Below are positions 9,565-17,931 of a stretch of DNA of 64,000 bases, one piece after another. How positions within the stretch are numbered: position 1 is the stretch's first letter; every line of letters begins with the position of its first letter. Position numbers and translations under genes: made by a program. The DNA is from Micromonospora sp. WMMD882 (GTDB lineage Bacteria > Actinomycetota > Actinomycetes > Mycobacteriales > Micromonosporaceae): assembly GCF_027497255.1 (NCBI RefSeq), contig NZ_CP114903.1, positions 496,001-560,000 on the forward strand, given 5' to 3'. Under the pieces are notes generated by a model. The model searched no databases, had not been told where the DNA came from, and was given only the letters and a program-made list of their open reading frames with translations.

Positions 9565-11220
9565 GTGTTCCCTACCGTGCGTGAGGTGTTGGCGCTGGAC
9601 CCGGTCCAGCACGGCGGGCCCCGGCTGGTCGCCGGCGAAGCCGGGCTGGACCGGCCGGTGCGCTGGGTGCACGTCACCGAGGTGCCGGACATCGCCACCC
9701 TGCTGCGCGGCGGCGAGCTGGTGCTCACCACCGGCATCGGGCTGCCCGCCCAGGACGCGGGGCTGCGCGCGTTCGTCGCCGCGCTCGCCGACGTGCCGGT
9801 CTCCGGGCTGGTGGTCGAGCTGGGCCGTCGGTACGTCGGCGGGGCGCCCCGGGCCATGGTCACCGCCGCCGCCCAGCGGGACCTGCCGCTGGTGGAGCTG
9901 CGCCGGGCCACTCCGTTCGTCCGGATCACCGAGGCGGTGCACGCGCTCATCGTCGACGCCCAACTGCACGAGCTGCGCGCCGCCGAGGAGATCCACCAGC
10001 GGTTCACCGAGCTGTCCGTCAGCGGGGCGGAGCCGCAGGAGGTGGTCCGGCAGGCCGCCGCCCTGGCCGGCTGCCCGGTGGTGCTGGAGAACATGTCCCG
10101 TCAGGTGCTCGCGTACGACCCGGCGGGGGTGAGCGCCGAGCTGCTGCTGGACGGCTGGGAGGAGCACTCCCGGCGGATCCGTCCGACCGGTCGGACCGCG
10201 TACGACAGCGACAGCGGCTGGCTGGTCACCACCGTCGGGGCCCGGGGCCAGGACTGGGGGCGGCTGCTGCTGCGCTGGCCGGGCCGGCAGCTCGTGCCCG
10301 ACGAGGCGACCCCGCCGACCCGGCTGACCATTCTGGTCGAGCGGGCCGCCTCCACGCTGGCGTTGGGGCGGCTGATCCGGCGCGACGCCGAGGGACTGGA
10401 ACGGCAACTGCACCGGACCTTGCTCACCGCCCTGCTCGACCACTCGCGACCGGTCGACGAGGTGGCGTTGCGGGCCCGCGCGCTCGGGGTGGTCCTGGAA
10501 CGGCGGCACCTGGTCGGGGTGGTGGTCCGGCAGCGGGCCGACGACGCCGACGACAGCCCACCGGGCGACCCGGCCCGGCTGCGGGACCTCGCCGAGGCCG
10601 TCGGCCAGGCTTTGCGGGAGGCGAAACTGACCGCGCTGACCAGCGCGTTGGACGACCAGTCGGTGGGCGCGCTGCTGGCGCTGCCCGAGCCGGCCGCCGA
10701 GCCGCGGGCGCTGACCGCGTTCGCCGCCGCGCTGCGCCGGGTACGCCTCGACGCCCGCCCCGGGTCGCCGGCCGCGCTGGTGGTGGCCGCCGGCAGCGGG
10801 GTGGACGGCCTGCGGGAGGCGCGCCGGTCCCTGGTGGAGGCCCGACAGGTCGCCGACGCCGCCCGCCGGGACCGGCGGGACCTGCCGGTGTTCCGGCTGC
10901 CGCACGTCGGGCTGGCCGGACTGCTGCACCTGCTGCGCGACGACCCGCGCCTGCAGACCTTCGTCGAGCGGGAGCTCGGCCCGTTGCTGTCGTACGACGC
11001 GCGGCATCCCCGAGACCGGCTGCTCGGCACCCTGCGCGCGTACCTGGAGCAGGGGCGGAACAAGTCGGCGGCGGCCAACGCCGCGCACCTGTCCCGGCCG
11101 GCGTTCTACGAGCGGCTGGCCCGGATCGCCCGGATCCTCGACGCCGACGTCGACTCGGTCGAGACCTGCCTCTCCCTGCACGTCGCCCTGCTCGCCCTGG
11201 ACGCCGTCCGCGCCCGGTGA
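9565..11220 (+). CDS. PucR-family transcriptional regulator
   Basis: A regulator of about 551 residues. The N-terminal PucR ligand-sensing domain covers about residues 1-130 (VREVLALDPV, WVHVTEVPDIATLLRGGELVLTTG). A central region follows, and the C-terminal HTH_30 domain ends the protein (LLGTLRAYLEQGRNKSAAAN, then HLSRPAFYERLARIARIL). PucR proteins control purine, polyamine or amino acid catabolism, but no catabolic gene is adjacent, so the regulon is not apparent. TAGCGT at 9552-9557 is a good -10 seven bases before the GTG at 9565, favouring a leaderless start there over the in-frame GTG at 9556. Confidence 0.88.
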   Translation: MFPTVREVLALDPVQHGGPRLVAGEAGLDRPVRWVHVTEVPDIATLLRGGELVLTTGIGLPAQDAGLRAFVAALADVPVSGLVVELGRRYVGGAPRAMVTAAAQRDLPLVELRRATPFVRITEAVHALIVDAQLHELRAAEEIHQRFTELSVSGAEPQEVVRQAAALAGCPVVLENMSRQVLAYDPAGVSAELLLDGWEEHSRRIRPTGRTAYDSDSGWLVTTVGARGQDWGRLLLRWPGRQLVPDEATPPTRLTILVERAASTLALGRLIRRDAEGLERQLHRTLLTALLDHSRPVDEVALRARALGVVLERRHLVGVVVRQRADDADDSPPGDPARLRDLAEAVGQALREAKLTALTSALDDQSVGALLALPEPAAEPRALTAFAAALRRVRLDARPGSPAALVVAAGSGVDGLREARRSLVEARQVADAARRDRRDLPVFRLPHVGLAGLLHLLRDDPRLQTFVERELGPLLSYDARHPRDRLLGTLRAYLEQGRNKSAAANAAHLSRPAFYERLARIARILDADVDSVETCLSLHVALLALDAVRAR

Positions 11221-11303
11221 TCCCGAGGCGAACACCCCGGATAGCCGAAGTGGTGTCGGCCGGGCCCGTGCCCGCCGTTCCCGGGCGTTGCCCGCTGTCG
11301 TCG

Positions 11304-12128
11304 TCAGGGCAGCGCCGGGCCGCTCGGCTGGACGACGGTGCGGGTCGGCGCCGGGGTCTGGGGGCCGCCGCTCGGGGCGACGCTGGTCGGGGCGGGCCCG
11401 CTCGGCGACGGCGGACCGGAGGGCGACGGCGAACCGCTCGGCGACGGCGGACCGGAGGGTGACGGCGAGACGGTGGGGGCCGGGCCGGACGGGGTGGGCG
11501 TCGGGGTCGGCCGGTCGACGTCGCGGCAACCCGCCGCCGCGATCCGCGCCCGTTGGTCGGCCACGAGCTGCTCGATCAGCTTCGTCTGGAGCTTGGCGAG
11601 CTCGTACTCGGTCCGGATCCGTTCGTACTCCTCGACGTCCAGCGCGCCGCTCCGCCAGGCCGCCTCGGCAGCCTCGGCGTTGGCCTTCGTGATGGCCTCC
11701 AGGTCCCTGGTGATCGCCAACTCGTCGAGCAGGCGGTTGAGTTCCAACGCGAGGTCGACGCAGTTGCGGTCGGCCGGGTTCGCCGCGTCGTTCTGGCACC
11801 TCGCCTGGGCGTAGCGGGCGTTGTTCAGGGCGAGGGCGGCTTCGTCCGCCGCCTTCCGGGCGTCCCGCAGCTCCTGGGCGTTGGCGGCGCCCTGCTGGTA
11901 CATCCGCAGCACCCGCTGGTAGCGGGCGATCGCCTGGTCGTGGCGGAGCTTCGCCTGGTCGACCCGGATCTGCTCGGCCTGGCAGACGGCCGGGTCGACC
12001 GGGACGACCGGGTACGGCGTGGTGGGCGGCACCGGCCCGGTGGCCCCGCTCGCCGTGCCCGCGGCGAGGACGAGTGTGACGAGCGCTGCGGTGAGTCCCG
12101 ACAGTACGGCGACGAGCTTGCCTCTCAC
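11304..12128 (-). CDS. Secreted coiled-coil protein with Pro/Ser/Gly-rich C-terminal tail
   Basis: A 274-residue protein with a Sec-type signal peptide (VRGKLVAVLSGLTAALV... ending in ASG-A at about residue 30). A predicted helical, charged region (about residues 50-200) has heptad-like spacing (AIARYQRVLRMYQQGAANAQ, LARTEYELAKLQTKL-like). It has four cysteines that may pair, and a Pro-Ser-Gly tail of about 70 residues made of near-identical units. I recognise no named family. The GTG at 12128 has an AGGGGAG ribosome-binding site; an upstream ATG at 12161 would place charged residues before the signal peptide. The tail looks like a cell-wall-spanning spacer, but that is inference. Confidence 0.75.
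   Translation of the reverse strand: MRGKLVAVLSGLTAALVTLVLAAGTASGATGPVPPTTPYPVVPVDPAVCQAEQIRVDQAKLRHDQAIARYQRVLRMYQQGAANAQELRDARKAADEAALALNNARYAQARCQNDAANPADRNCVDLALELNRLLDELAITRDLEAITKANAEAAEAAWRSGALDVEEYERIRTEYELAKLQTKLIEQLVADQRARIAAAGCRDVDRPTPTPTPSGPAPTVSPSPSGPPSPSGSPSPSGPPSPSGPAPTSVAPSGGPQTPAPTRTVVQPSGPALP
11401..11472 (-). repeat. 36-bp tandem repeat encoding the Pro-Ser-Gly tail
   Basis: Two adjacent 36-bp copies (11401-11436 and 11437-11472) differ by only a few bases. They encode the PSPSGPP/SPSGS repeats of the secreted coiled-coil protein and keep the frame. Confidence 0.8.
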
Positions 12129-12407
12129 CGAGGTCTCCCCTCTGTCCGGGCGGGCCCGCATTCTGGCGACCGACGCGCCCTCTTCGCCCCGCCCAACGGA
12201 CGCTATATCAATGAGAGGCTATGTGTCTGCCCGGCTGCCGGACGCGGGTGGCTGCCGGGCGGCTCACCCGGCCCGGCCCGGAGCGTCGCAGCCACCACCT
12301 GCCGGGATTTGTCACGGGCTTGTCGTAATGACGTCGCCGCGGGCCGGGTACCGAGGCGACAGGCCGGTTCCACCTGGAACCCCCGGATCCCCAGTGAGGA
12401 GTCCCCC

Positions 12408-12689
12408 GTGTTCTACCCCTGGTTCTCCGCCGGCGACGTGCCGGTGTTCCCGCCCCGCTCCGGCGACCCCGACACCGTGCTGGCCTACCGGCTGCTCGAC
12501 CAGATGCGGCAGGACCCCCTGCTGCGGTACGAGCGGATCTGCATCGAGGCGCAGAACGGCGTGATCATCCTGGAGGGGGAGGTCAGCTCGGCGGAACGCC
12601 GCGCCGAGGCACACGCCCACGCCTGGCGCGCCCCCGGCGTCCGCGACGTCAACAACCGGCTGCGCCAGCGCCGTGGGCGAACGGCGTGA
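12408..12689 (+). CDS. BON-domain protein
   Basis: A 93-residue protein that is almost entirely one BON domain: LAYRLLDQMRQDPLLR, then ICIEAQNGVIILEGEVSSAE and the closing RAPGVRDVNNRLR. BON domains bind membranes or phospholipids and are found in stress and periplasmic proteins. Here there is no signal peptide or other domain, so the protein is presumably cytoplasmic. The GTG at 12408 has GAGGAG six bases upstream. It converges with murL; only 22 bases separate the stops. Confidence 0.85.
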   Translation: MFYPWFSAGDVPVFPPRSGDPDTVLAYRLLDQMRQDPLLRYERICIEAQNGVIILEGEVSSAERRAEAHAHAWRAPGVRDVNNRLRQRRGRTA

Positions 12690-12711
12690 CCGGCGGCGCG
12701 GCGACCGTGGG

Positions 12712-14061
12712 TCAGGTCAGCGCGGCCAGGGCCTTCGCGTACGCGGGCGGGACGAAGTGCGGGCCGCCGGGGGTGAACACGTCGGATCCGGCGGCGGCGG
12801 TCCACGCCTGCGGCGGCACCTCGGCGACCAGCGCCCGGACCACCGGCGCGTCCCGCCACTGGTCCTGCTCGGCGAGCAGCCCCAACGCCACCACCGACTC
12901 CTCGACCTCGCCGACGCACTCGAACGGCTTGTGTCCGTCCACGCCGAGCAGCTCCCGGTAGCCGGGCAACTGGCTGGCGTCGGCGAGCAGGTCGCCGCCG
13001 AAGATGTCGACGATCCGCTCGCGGGGCATGTTCGGGGCCAGGGCCAGGAAGACGAACCGGCACTTCGGGCAGTCCCGGCACCAGCGGGCGCTCGGGTCGT
13101 GCAGCTTGAACGCGGCGTTGCAGCTCGTCACCACCGCGTCGTAGCGGGTGGTCGCGGCGAACAGCCGGGCGATGTGCAGCTCCGACAGGGACCGCAGCAG
13201 CGAGAAGTACGGCTCGGCGAGCCCGGCGTGGTCGGTCAGCGCCGCCCGCAGCAGCCCTTCCGCCTCGACCCCCTTGGACCACTGGTGGTTGACCTCGTGT
13301 CCGTTCCAGATCAGGTTCGGGTCGGACGCGGACCGCTCGTTGGACATCACCACCGGACCGAGCCCGTGCAGCACGGCGGTGGCGACCGCGATCAGCGAGT
13401 TGATCGCGGTGACCGGGATGTGCCCGTTGCGCGCGCCGGCCTTGTTCAGCGCGAACAGCGCCGGGTCGAGCCTGCGTCGGGCGGCCAGCGCGGGCAGCCC
13501 GGACGCCTCGTTCACCGAGACGATCACGTGGTTCGGGTTGACCGAGAACGGCACCGGGTCCAGCCCGGCCCGGCGCAGCGCCTCCAGGCTGACGATCGAG
13601 TCCTTGCCGCCGCCGACGGCGCAGAGCGGACGCCGGTCGGCGGCGTCCAGCGCCCCGGGCGGGGCCACCGAGCCGGCGGGCGTCTCGGGGACCAGCTCCA
13701 GCACGTACGGCAGGTCGTTACGGTAGGCGTACTCGGCCAGGCCCCTGGTGTAGACGGCGGTGAGCCACGCCACGGCGGCCCCGCCCAGCGGCGCCGGGGC
13801 GATCAGCCGGGGCGGCGCGGCGGCCTTGTAGTAGCTCACCCCGGCGGCCAGGTGCAGCAGCTCCAGCACCCGGTCGAGGGCGGCCCGGGTGGCCGGTGAC
13901 GGCGGCTCGGCGGGCAGCGGCAAGATGACCACCTCGGTGAACCGCAGCTCGCCGTCCGGCCCGGTGAGCGCGTAGTCCAGCCGCACCTCACCGGTGGTCA
14001 GGTCGATCGCGCGGGACGGGAAGGTGAAGGCGTCCATCCGCCGGAGCTGTTCGTTGGGCAC
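12712..14061 (-). CDS. murL: UDP-MurNAc-L-Ala-L-Glu epimerase
   Basis: MurL inverts the L-Glu of UDP-MurNAc-L-Ala-L-Glu to D-Glu in an ATP-dependent reaction; it replaces glutamate racemase in organisms with the MurD2/MurL route (known from Xanthomonas oryzae). The 449-residue protein shows the family pattern: CAVGGGKDSIVSLEAL (PP-loop-like ATP site), FSVNPNHVIV, MSNERSASDPNL, and the Cys pair in WCRDCPKCRFVFLAL near residue 330. The divergent neighbour murD2 supplies its substrate. The GTG at 14061 lies five bases from a TAGTAT -10 element, suggesting a leaderless message; the ATG at 14037 is the alternative start. Confidence 0.9.
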   Translation of the reverse strand: MPNEQLRRMDAFTFPSRAIDLTTGEVRLDYALTGPDGELRFTEVVILPLPAEPPSPATRAALDRVLELLHLAAGVSYYKAAAPPRLIAPAPLGGAAVAWLTAVYTRGLAEYAYRNDLPYVLELVPETPAGSVAPPGALDAADRRPLCAVGGGKDSIVSLEALRRAGLDPVPFSVNPNHVIVSVNEASGLPALAARRRLDPALFALNKAGARNGHIPVTAINSLIAVATAVLHGLGPVVMSNERSASDPNLIWNGHEVNHQWSKGVEAEGLLRAALTDHAGLAEPYFSLLRSLSELHIARLFAATTRYDAVVTSCNAAFKLHDPSARWCRDCPKCRFVFLALAPNMPRERIVDIFGGDLLADASQLPGYRELLGVDGHKPFECVGEVEESVVALGLLAEQDQWRDAPVVRALVAEVPPQAWTAAAGSDVFTPGGPHFVPPAYAKALAALT

Positions 14062-14076
14062 ACGCCATACTAGGCC
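14062..14076. promoter_or_regulatory. Overlapping divergent promoters of murL and murD2
   Basis: The 15-bp segment between the two GTG codons reads ACGCCATACTAGGCC. On the minus strand it gives TAGTAT five bases before the murL GTG. On the plus strand it gives CATACT five bases before the GTG at 14077. Both transcripts would use the same bases as -10 elements, so initiation in one direction should exclude the other. This is inference. Confidence 0.45.
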
Positions 14077-14115
14077 GTGACAAATGAGCCCGTACCTGGC
14101 TGGAGGGGATCCCCT

Positions 14116-15459
14116 GTGCGCCTGTCTGACCTGCGCGGACGTTCTGTCGCCGTCTGGGGCACCGGTCGGGAGGGCCGGGCCGCGGTGACCGCCGTCGCCG
14201 CGCACGGCCCGGCGCGGCTGGTCGCCGTCGACGACAGCGCGAACTTCCTGTCGCTGGACTGGTCCGGGCCGCTGGCCGAGGCCGCGCCGCTGGTCACCGG
14301 CGAGGACGGGTTCGCCGCGCTGGCCGCCGCCGACGTGGTGGTCCGGTCGCCGGGCGTCCCGCAGACCCACCCGTGGCTGGTCGAGCTGCGCCGCCGGGGG
14401 GTCACCGTGACCGGCGGCAGCGCGCTGTGGCTGGCCGACCACGCCGCCCGCACCGTCGGGGTCACCGGCAGCAAGGGCAAGAGCACCACCTCCAGCCTGG
14501 TCAGCCACCTGCTCACCGCCCTCGGCCGGCCCAACGTCTTCGGCGGCAACATCGGCGTGCCGCTGCTCGACCTGCCCGAGGCCGGGCTGTACGTGCTGGA
14601 GCTGTCCAGCTACCAGTGCGCCGACCTGACCGACTCGCCCCGGGTGGCGGTGGTCACCGCGCTGTTCCCCGAGCACCTGGACGCGCACGGCGGCGAACGG
14701 GAGTACTACCGGGACAAGCTCAACCTGCTCGCGCACGGGCCGGAGACGGTGGTCGTCAACGACCTCGACGAGCGGCTCGCCGCCGAGCTGGGCGACCGGC
14801 CGAGGGTACGCGCCGGCCGTCCCGACGGCTTCCACGTCGCCGTCGGCCCGGACGGCACGCCGTGGTTCCACGCCGCCGGCCGACCCCTCTTTCCCCGTAC
14901 GGCGTTGCCGCTGGTCGGCGCGCACAACGCGGGCAACCTGTGCGTGGCCCTGGCGGTGCTGGACGCGCTCGGCGTGGACGTGCCGGCCCGCGCCGACGAG
15001 ATCGCGGCGGCGGTCGCCGCGTTCCAGGGGCTCGCCCACCGGCTCACCGAGATCGCCGACCCGTCCGGGCTGACCTTCGTCGACGACACCCTCGCCACCA
15101 GCCCGTACGCGGCGATGCACGCGATCGACGCGTACCAGGGCCGCCCGTTGACGGTGATCGTCGGCGGCACCGACCGGGGGCTGGACTACACGCCGCTGCG
15201 GGAACACCTGACCCAGCGGGAGATCACCGTGATCGGCATCCCGGACAGCGGGCCCCGGATCGTCGACGCCCTGGCCGGGCTGCCCCGGGTGCGTACCGAG
15301 CTCGCCGACGACCTGGTCGCGGCGGTGCGGCTGGCCCGTAAGCTCACCCCGGCCGGCGGGGTGGTGCTGCTCTCCCCGGCCGCGCCCAGCTACGGCCGGT
15401 TCCGCAACTTCGAGCACCGCTCCGAGGTCTTCGCCCAGGCCGTCCGCGACACCGCCTGA
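14116..15459 (+). CDS. murD2: UDP-N-acetylmuramoyl-L-alanine--L-glutamate ligase
   Basis: Mur ligase of 447 residues that adds L-Glu, rather than D-Glu, to UDP-MurNAc-L-Ala; MurL then epimerises the product. The N-terminal UDP-binding part starts LRGRSVAVWGTGREGRAA, the ATPase core has the P-loop VTGSKGKSTTSSL near residues 116-128, and the ligase C-terminal domain ends with SPAAPSYGRFRNFEHRSEVF, a MurD signature. Pairing with divergent murL is the main reason to call MurD2 rather than MurD. The GTG at 14116 has GGAGGGG upstream and matches the usual N-terminus; an in-frame GTG at 14077 would add 13 residues. Confidence 0.9.
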   Translation: MRLSDLRGRSVAVWGTGREGRAAVTAVAAHGPARLVAVDDSANFLSLDWSGPLAEAAPLVTGEDGFAALAAADVVVRSPGVPQTHPWLVELRRRGVTVTGGSALWLADHAARTVGVTGSKGKSTTSSLVSHLLTALGRPNVFGGNIGVPLLDLPEAGLYVLELSSYQCADLTDSPRVAVVTALFPEHLDAHGGEREYYRDKLNLLAHGPETVVVNDLDERLAAELGDRPRVRAGRPDGFHVAVGPDGTPWFHAAGRPLFPRTALPLVGAHNAGNLCVALAVLDALGVDVPARADEIAAAVAAFQGLAHRLTEIADPSGLTFVDDTLATSPYAAMHAIDAYQGRPLTVIVGGTDRGLDYTPLREHLTQREITVIGIPDSGPRIVDALAGLPRVRTELADDLVAAVRLARKLTPAGGVVLLSPAAPSYGRFRNFEHRSEVFAQAVRDTA

Positions 15460-15583
15460 CCGCCCCGCCCCGCCCCGCCCCGCCCTGGCCGGGCCGTCCG
15501 GCTGACCGGTCGCCCTTGGCCGGGCCGTCCGGCGGTCGAAATGCGGGTGCGGGCGGGCCCGCGCCGTCGGTACGGTGCCGGCC

Positions 15584-16633
15584 ATGTCCCGCCTGGAGGT
15601 ACGGCCGTTGACGGCCGACGAGCTGGCCGTCTGCGGCGCGTTGCTGGCCGGGCGGCACCGCCGGCACCGGGTCGCCCAGCCGTTGCTGCCGCCCCGCTTC
15701 GAGGACCCGGCGACCGCCACGGCCGAGCTGACGGCCGCCTTCGGGACGCCGGACGCCTCGGGCGCGGTCGCCTTCCGGGCCGGCGTCCCGGTCGGCTTCC
15801 TGCTCGGCGCCCCGAAAGCGGCGGCGACGTGGGGGCCGAACGTCTGGGTCGAGGCGGCCGGGCAGGCCACCACCGACCCCGAGGCAATGCGCGACCTGTA
15901 CGGGGTGGCCGCCGCCCGCTGGGTCGACGAGGGCCGCACCGCGCACTACGTCCTGGTGCCCGCGCCCGACCGGGAGTTGGCGCACGCCTGGTTCCGGTCG
16001 GGGTTCGGTCAGCAGCACGCCCACGCCGTCCGCCCGATCCCGCCCGGGCCGCTGTCGGCCGGGCCGTCGAAGGCGGCGTCGACTCCGCCTGGGCCGTCGG
16101 CGGCGGCGTCGACTCGGCAGGGGCTGTCGGCGTCGGACGGCGCGGGGCGGCTCGTGGTGCGGCGGGCCGACCGGGCGGACGTTCCGGTGCTCGCCCGGCT
16201 CGACGCCGAGCTGCCCCGCCAGCACGGCCTGTCACCCACGTTCTCCGCCGGGCCCGCGCAGACGTTCGAGGAGAGCCTCGCCGACTGGACCGAGGACATC
16301 GACGACCCCGGCTACGCCACCTTCGTGGTGGAACGGGACGGCGAGGTGATCGGCTCGGCGTTCGGGTGCTCGGTGGAAAGGTCCGGCAGTCATCGTGGCC
16401 TGGCCCGGCCGGAGAACGCTGGCCTGCTCGCCTTCGCCGCGGTCTTCCCGCACGCGCGCGGCGTCGGCGCGGGACGGGCCCTGGGCGCGGCCGTGGTCGA
16501 CTGGGCGGCCGGGGCGGGCTTCGACAGCGTGGTCACCGACTGGCGGGTGACCAACCTGCTCTCCTCGCGGGCCTGGCCGGCGCTCGGTTTCACCGAGACG
16601 TTCCTCCGGCTGCACCGCCTGGTCGGCTACTGA
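15584..16633 (+). CDS. Tandem GNAT-family N-acetyltransferase
   Basis: A 349-residue protein with two GNAT-like halves joined by an Ala/Ser/Pro linker at about residues 160-185. The C-terminal half has the clearer acetyl-CoA site (AAVFPHARGVGAGRALGAAVVDWA, about 285-308) and a typical end (SSRAWPALGFTETFLRLHR). The N-terminal half (residues 1-150) keeps the fold pattern but lacks an obvious RxxGxG/A loop and may be catalytically silent. TACGGT seven bases before the ATG suggests a leaderless transcript. The linker DNA contains short imperfect repeats of GCGGCGTCGACT. Substrate is unknown. Confidence 0.8.
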   Translation: MSRLEVRPLTADELAVCGALLAGRHRRHRVAQPLLPPRFEDPATATAELTAAFGTPDASGAVAFRAGVPVGFLLGAPKAAATWGPNVWVEAAGQATTDPEAMRDLYGVAAARWVDEGRTAHYVLVPAPDRELAHAWFRSGFGQQHAHAVRPIPPGPLSAGPSKAASTPPGPSAAASTRQGLSASDGAGRLVVRRADRADVPVLARLDAELPRQHGLSPTFSAGPAQTFEESLADWTEDIDDPGYATFVVERDGEVIGSAFGCSVERSGSHRGLARPENAGLLAFAAVFPHARGVGAGRALGAAVVDWAAGAGFDSVVTDWRVTNLLSSRAWPALGFTETFLRLHRLVGY

Positions 16634-16751
16634 GCCCAGGATCGCGCGATCCTCACCGGATCACGCCCCTCGAAGCCCCAACGGTCACTGCGGGCGTGCG
16701 TAAACCTGCTGACGAGAGTCAGCCCTGGCGGTGACCGGCCACCGGCGGTCG

Positions 16752-17375
16752 TTACCGCTTCGGCGGGCGGTCGTCGGCGTTTTCCATCCGCTGGCCGTGG
16801 AGCACACGAAGCGCGTCGAGCGCGACCCCGGTGAGAACGGCGCGGCCGACACCGGCGCGGCCGAGCAACTCCATCCCCCGGGTTACGGCGACAAAATAGA
16901 CCGCCAGCGACTGCACGTTCGCGTCGGCCGGCAGATCCCCGTTCTCCCGCGCGTGTTCCAGGCATCGGGCGTAGACCCCGGCGAGCTGTTCGATGCCGGC
17001 CTTCGTGGTCGTCGAGAGTGGATCCTCCGCGCCGGTCGATTCGACAAGCGCGCGCGTGGCGAGCGAGACCCGCCGCTCACTGCTGCTGAACTCGATCGCC
17101 ATCATGAGCAGGTGGCCCCGAATTCGTTCCAGCGGCAGCGCGTCGTCGTGGCCGAGCGCTTCCGAGACGGCGCGGGTCGCCTCCTCCCGGTCCTCGGAGA
17201 GCGCCCGGAGAAACAATTCCCGTTTCCCGCCGAACGCGTTGTACAGGCTCTGTTTACCCAGGCCGGTCGCCCGCACCAGGTCATCAAGTGTCGCTGCGGC
17301 GAGGCCGTGCACGGCGAACACCTCACTGGCGCTGCTGACGACATCGCTCTCGATGAACTTGCGGGGGCGTGGCAT
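16752..17375 (-). CDS. TetR-family transcriptional regulator
   Basis: A 207-residue regulator. The N-terminal helix-turn-helix (about residues 25-48: ATLDDLVRATGLGKQSLYNA, then FGGKREL) is typical of TetR proteins, and the C-terminal ligand-binding domain has the TetR_C pattern. It is divergent from a SnoaL-like gene, with a TTGACC-N4-GGTCAA palindrome between them, so it likely represses that gene and perhaps itself. The ligand is unknown. Confidence 0.92.
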   Translation of the reverse strand: MPRPRKFIESDVVSSASEVFAVHGLAAATLDDLVRATGLGKQSLYNAFGGKRELFLRALSEDREEATRAVSEALGHDDALPLERIRGHLLMMAIEFSSSERRVSLATRALVESTGAEDPLSTTTKAGIEQLAGVYARCLEHARENGDLPADANVQSLAVYFVAVTRGMELLGRAGVGRAVLTGVALDALRVLHGQRMENADDRPPKR

Positions 17376-17393
17376 GTGAGCCAGCTTACGTTA

Positions 17394-17423
17394 TTGACCA
17401 TCCGGTCAAAAACCTGTTAGCGT
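17394..17423. promoter_or_regulatory. TetR-type operator over the promoter of the SnoaL-like gene
   Basis: TTGACC (17394-17399) and GGTCAA (17404-17409) are perfect inverted repeats around a 4-base spacer. TTGACC also serves as a -35, with TAGCGT (17418-17423) 18 bases downstream as the -10. A repressor bound here would block polymerase directly. The TetR gene starts only 19 bases away on the other strand. Confidence 0.65.
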
Positions 17424-17460
17424 GGCCGGAGACGACACGAAGGATCAAGGGAGGGTGGAC

Positions 17461-17931
17461 GTGAGAAGTAACGAAGATGTGGTCCGCGAGGCGTACCGGC
17501 TGGCGGAAGGCAACGTCCTCGACGGACAGGGTTTTCGCGCCTTGTTCACCGAGGATGGGACGTTCCACGACGTGCCGAATTCGCTGACCTTCCACGGGGA
17601 CCAGATCCCTCAGGCGCTGACGGGCTTCGCCGGCGTTTTCCCCGACGTCCACCGTGAGCTACTCGCAGTGCATGCGCTGGGTGACGTCGTCGCCGTCGAG
17701 TTGCGAATCCAGGGAACGCATCTGGGCGGGTTCCCGACTCCGGTCGGCGAGATCCGTCCGACCGGTAACCGTATCGACGTGCCGACGGCGGATCTCTGGT
17801 ATCTCCGGGCGGGAAGGGTGACAAGGTTCGCCTGTTACAACGCGGCGAACGTGCTACTCGCCCAGATCGGGGCCACGCCCGACTTCAGGTCGGCGGTCGA
17901 GGCCGCCAGGGCGACCACCACGGGGGATTAG
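17461..17931 (+). CDS. SnoaL-like/NTF2-fold protein (ester cyclase-like)
   Basis: A 156-residue protein of the NTF2-like superfamily: an initial helix (NEDVVREAYRLAEGNVLDG), FRALFTEDGTFHDVPN, and the RVTRFACYNAAN strand. Members include polyketide cyclases and limonene-epoxide-hydrolase-like enzymes, and many have unknown substrates. The GTG at 17461 has a GGGAGGG ribosome-binding site; an in-frame GTG at 17422 lies inside the promoter. The adjacent TetR gene and operator suggest small-molecule induction. The 3' end overlaps the convergent acyltransferase gene by 47 bases. Confidence 0.78.
   Translation: MRSNEDVVREAYRLAEGNVLDGQGFRALFTEDGTFHDVPNSLTFHGDQIPQALTGFAGVFPDVHRELLAVHALGDVVAVELRIQGTHLGGFPTPVGEIRPTGNRIDVPTADLWYLRAGRVTRFACYNAANVLLAQIGATPDFRSAVEAARATTTGD

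Noticed and set aside
12712..15939. A 1075-codon minus-strand frame covering murL and more
   Set aside because: The MurL homology ends at about 14061; the upstream part is antisense to murD2.
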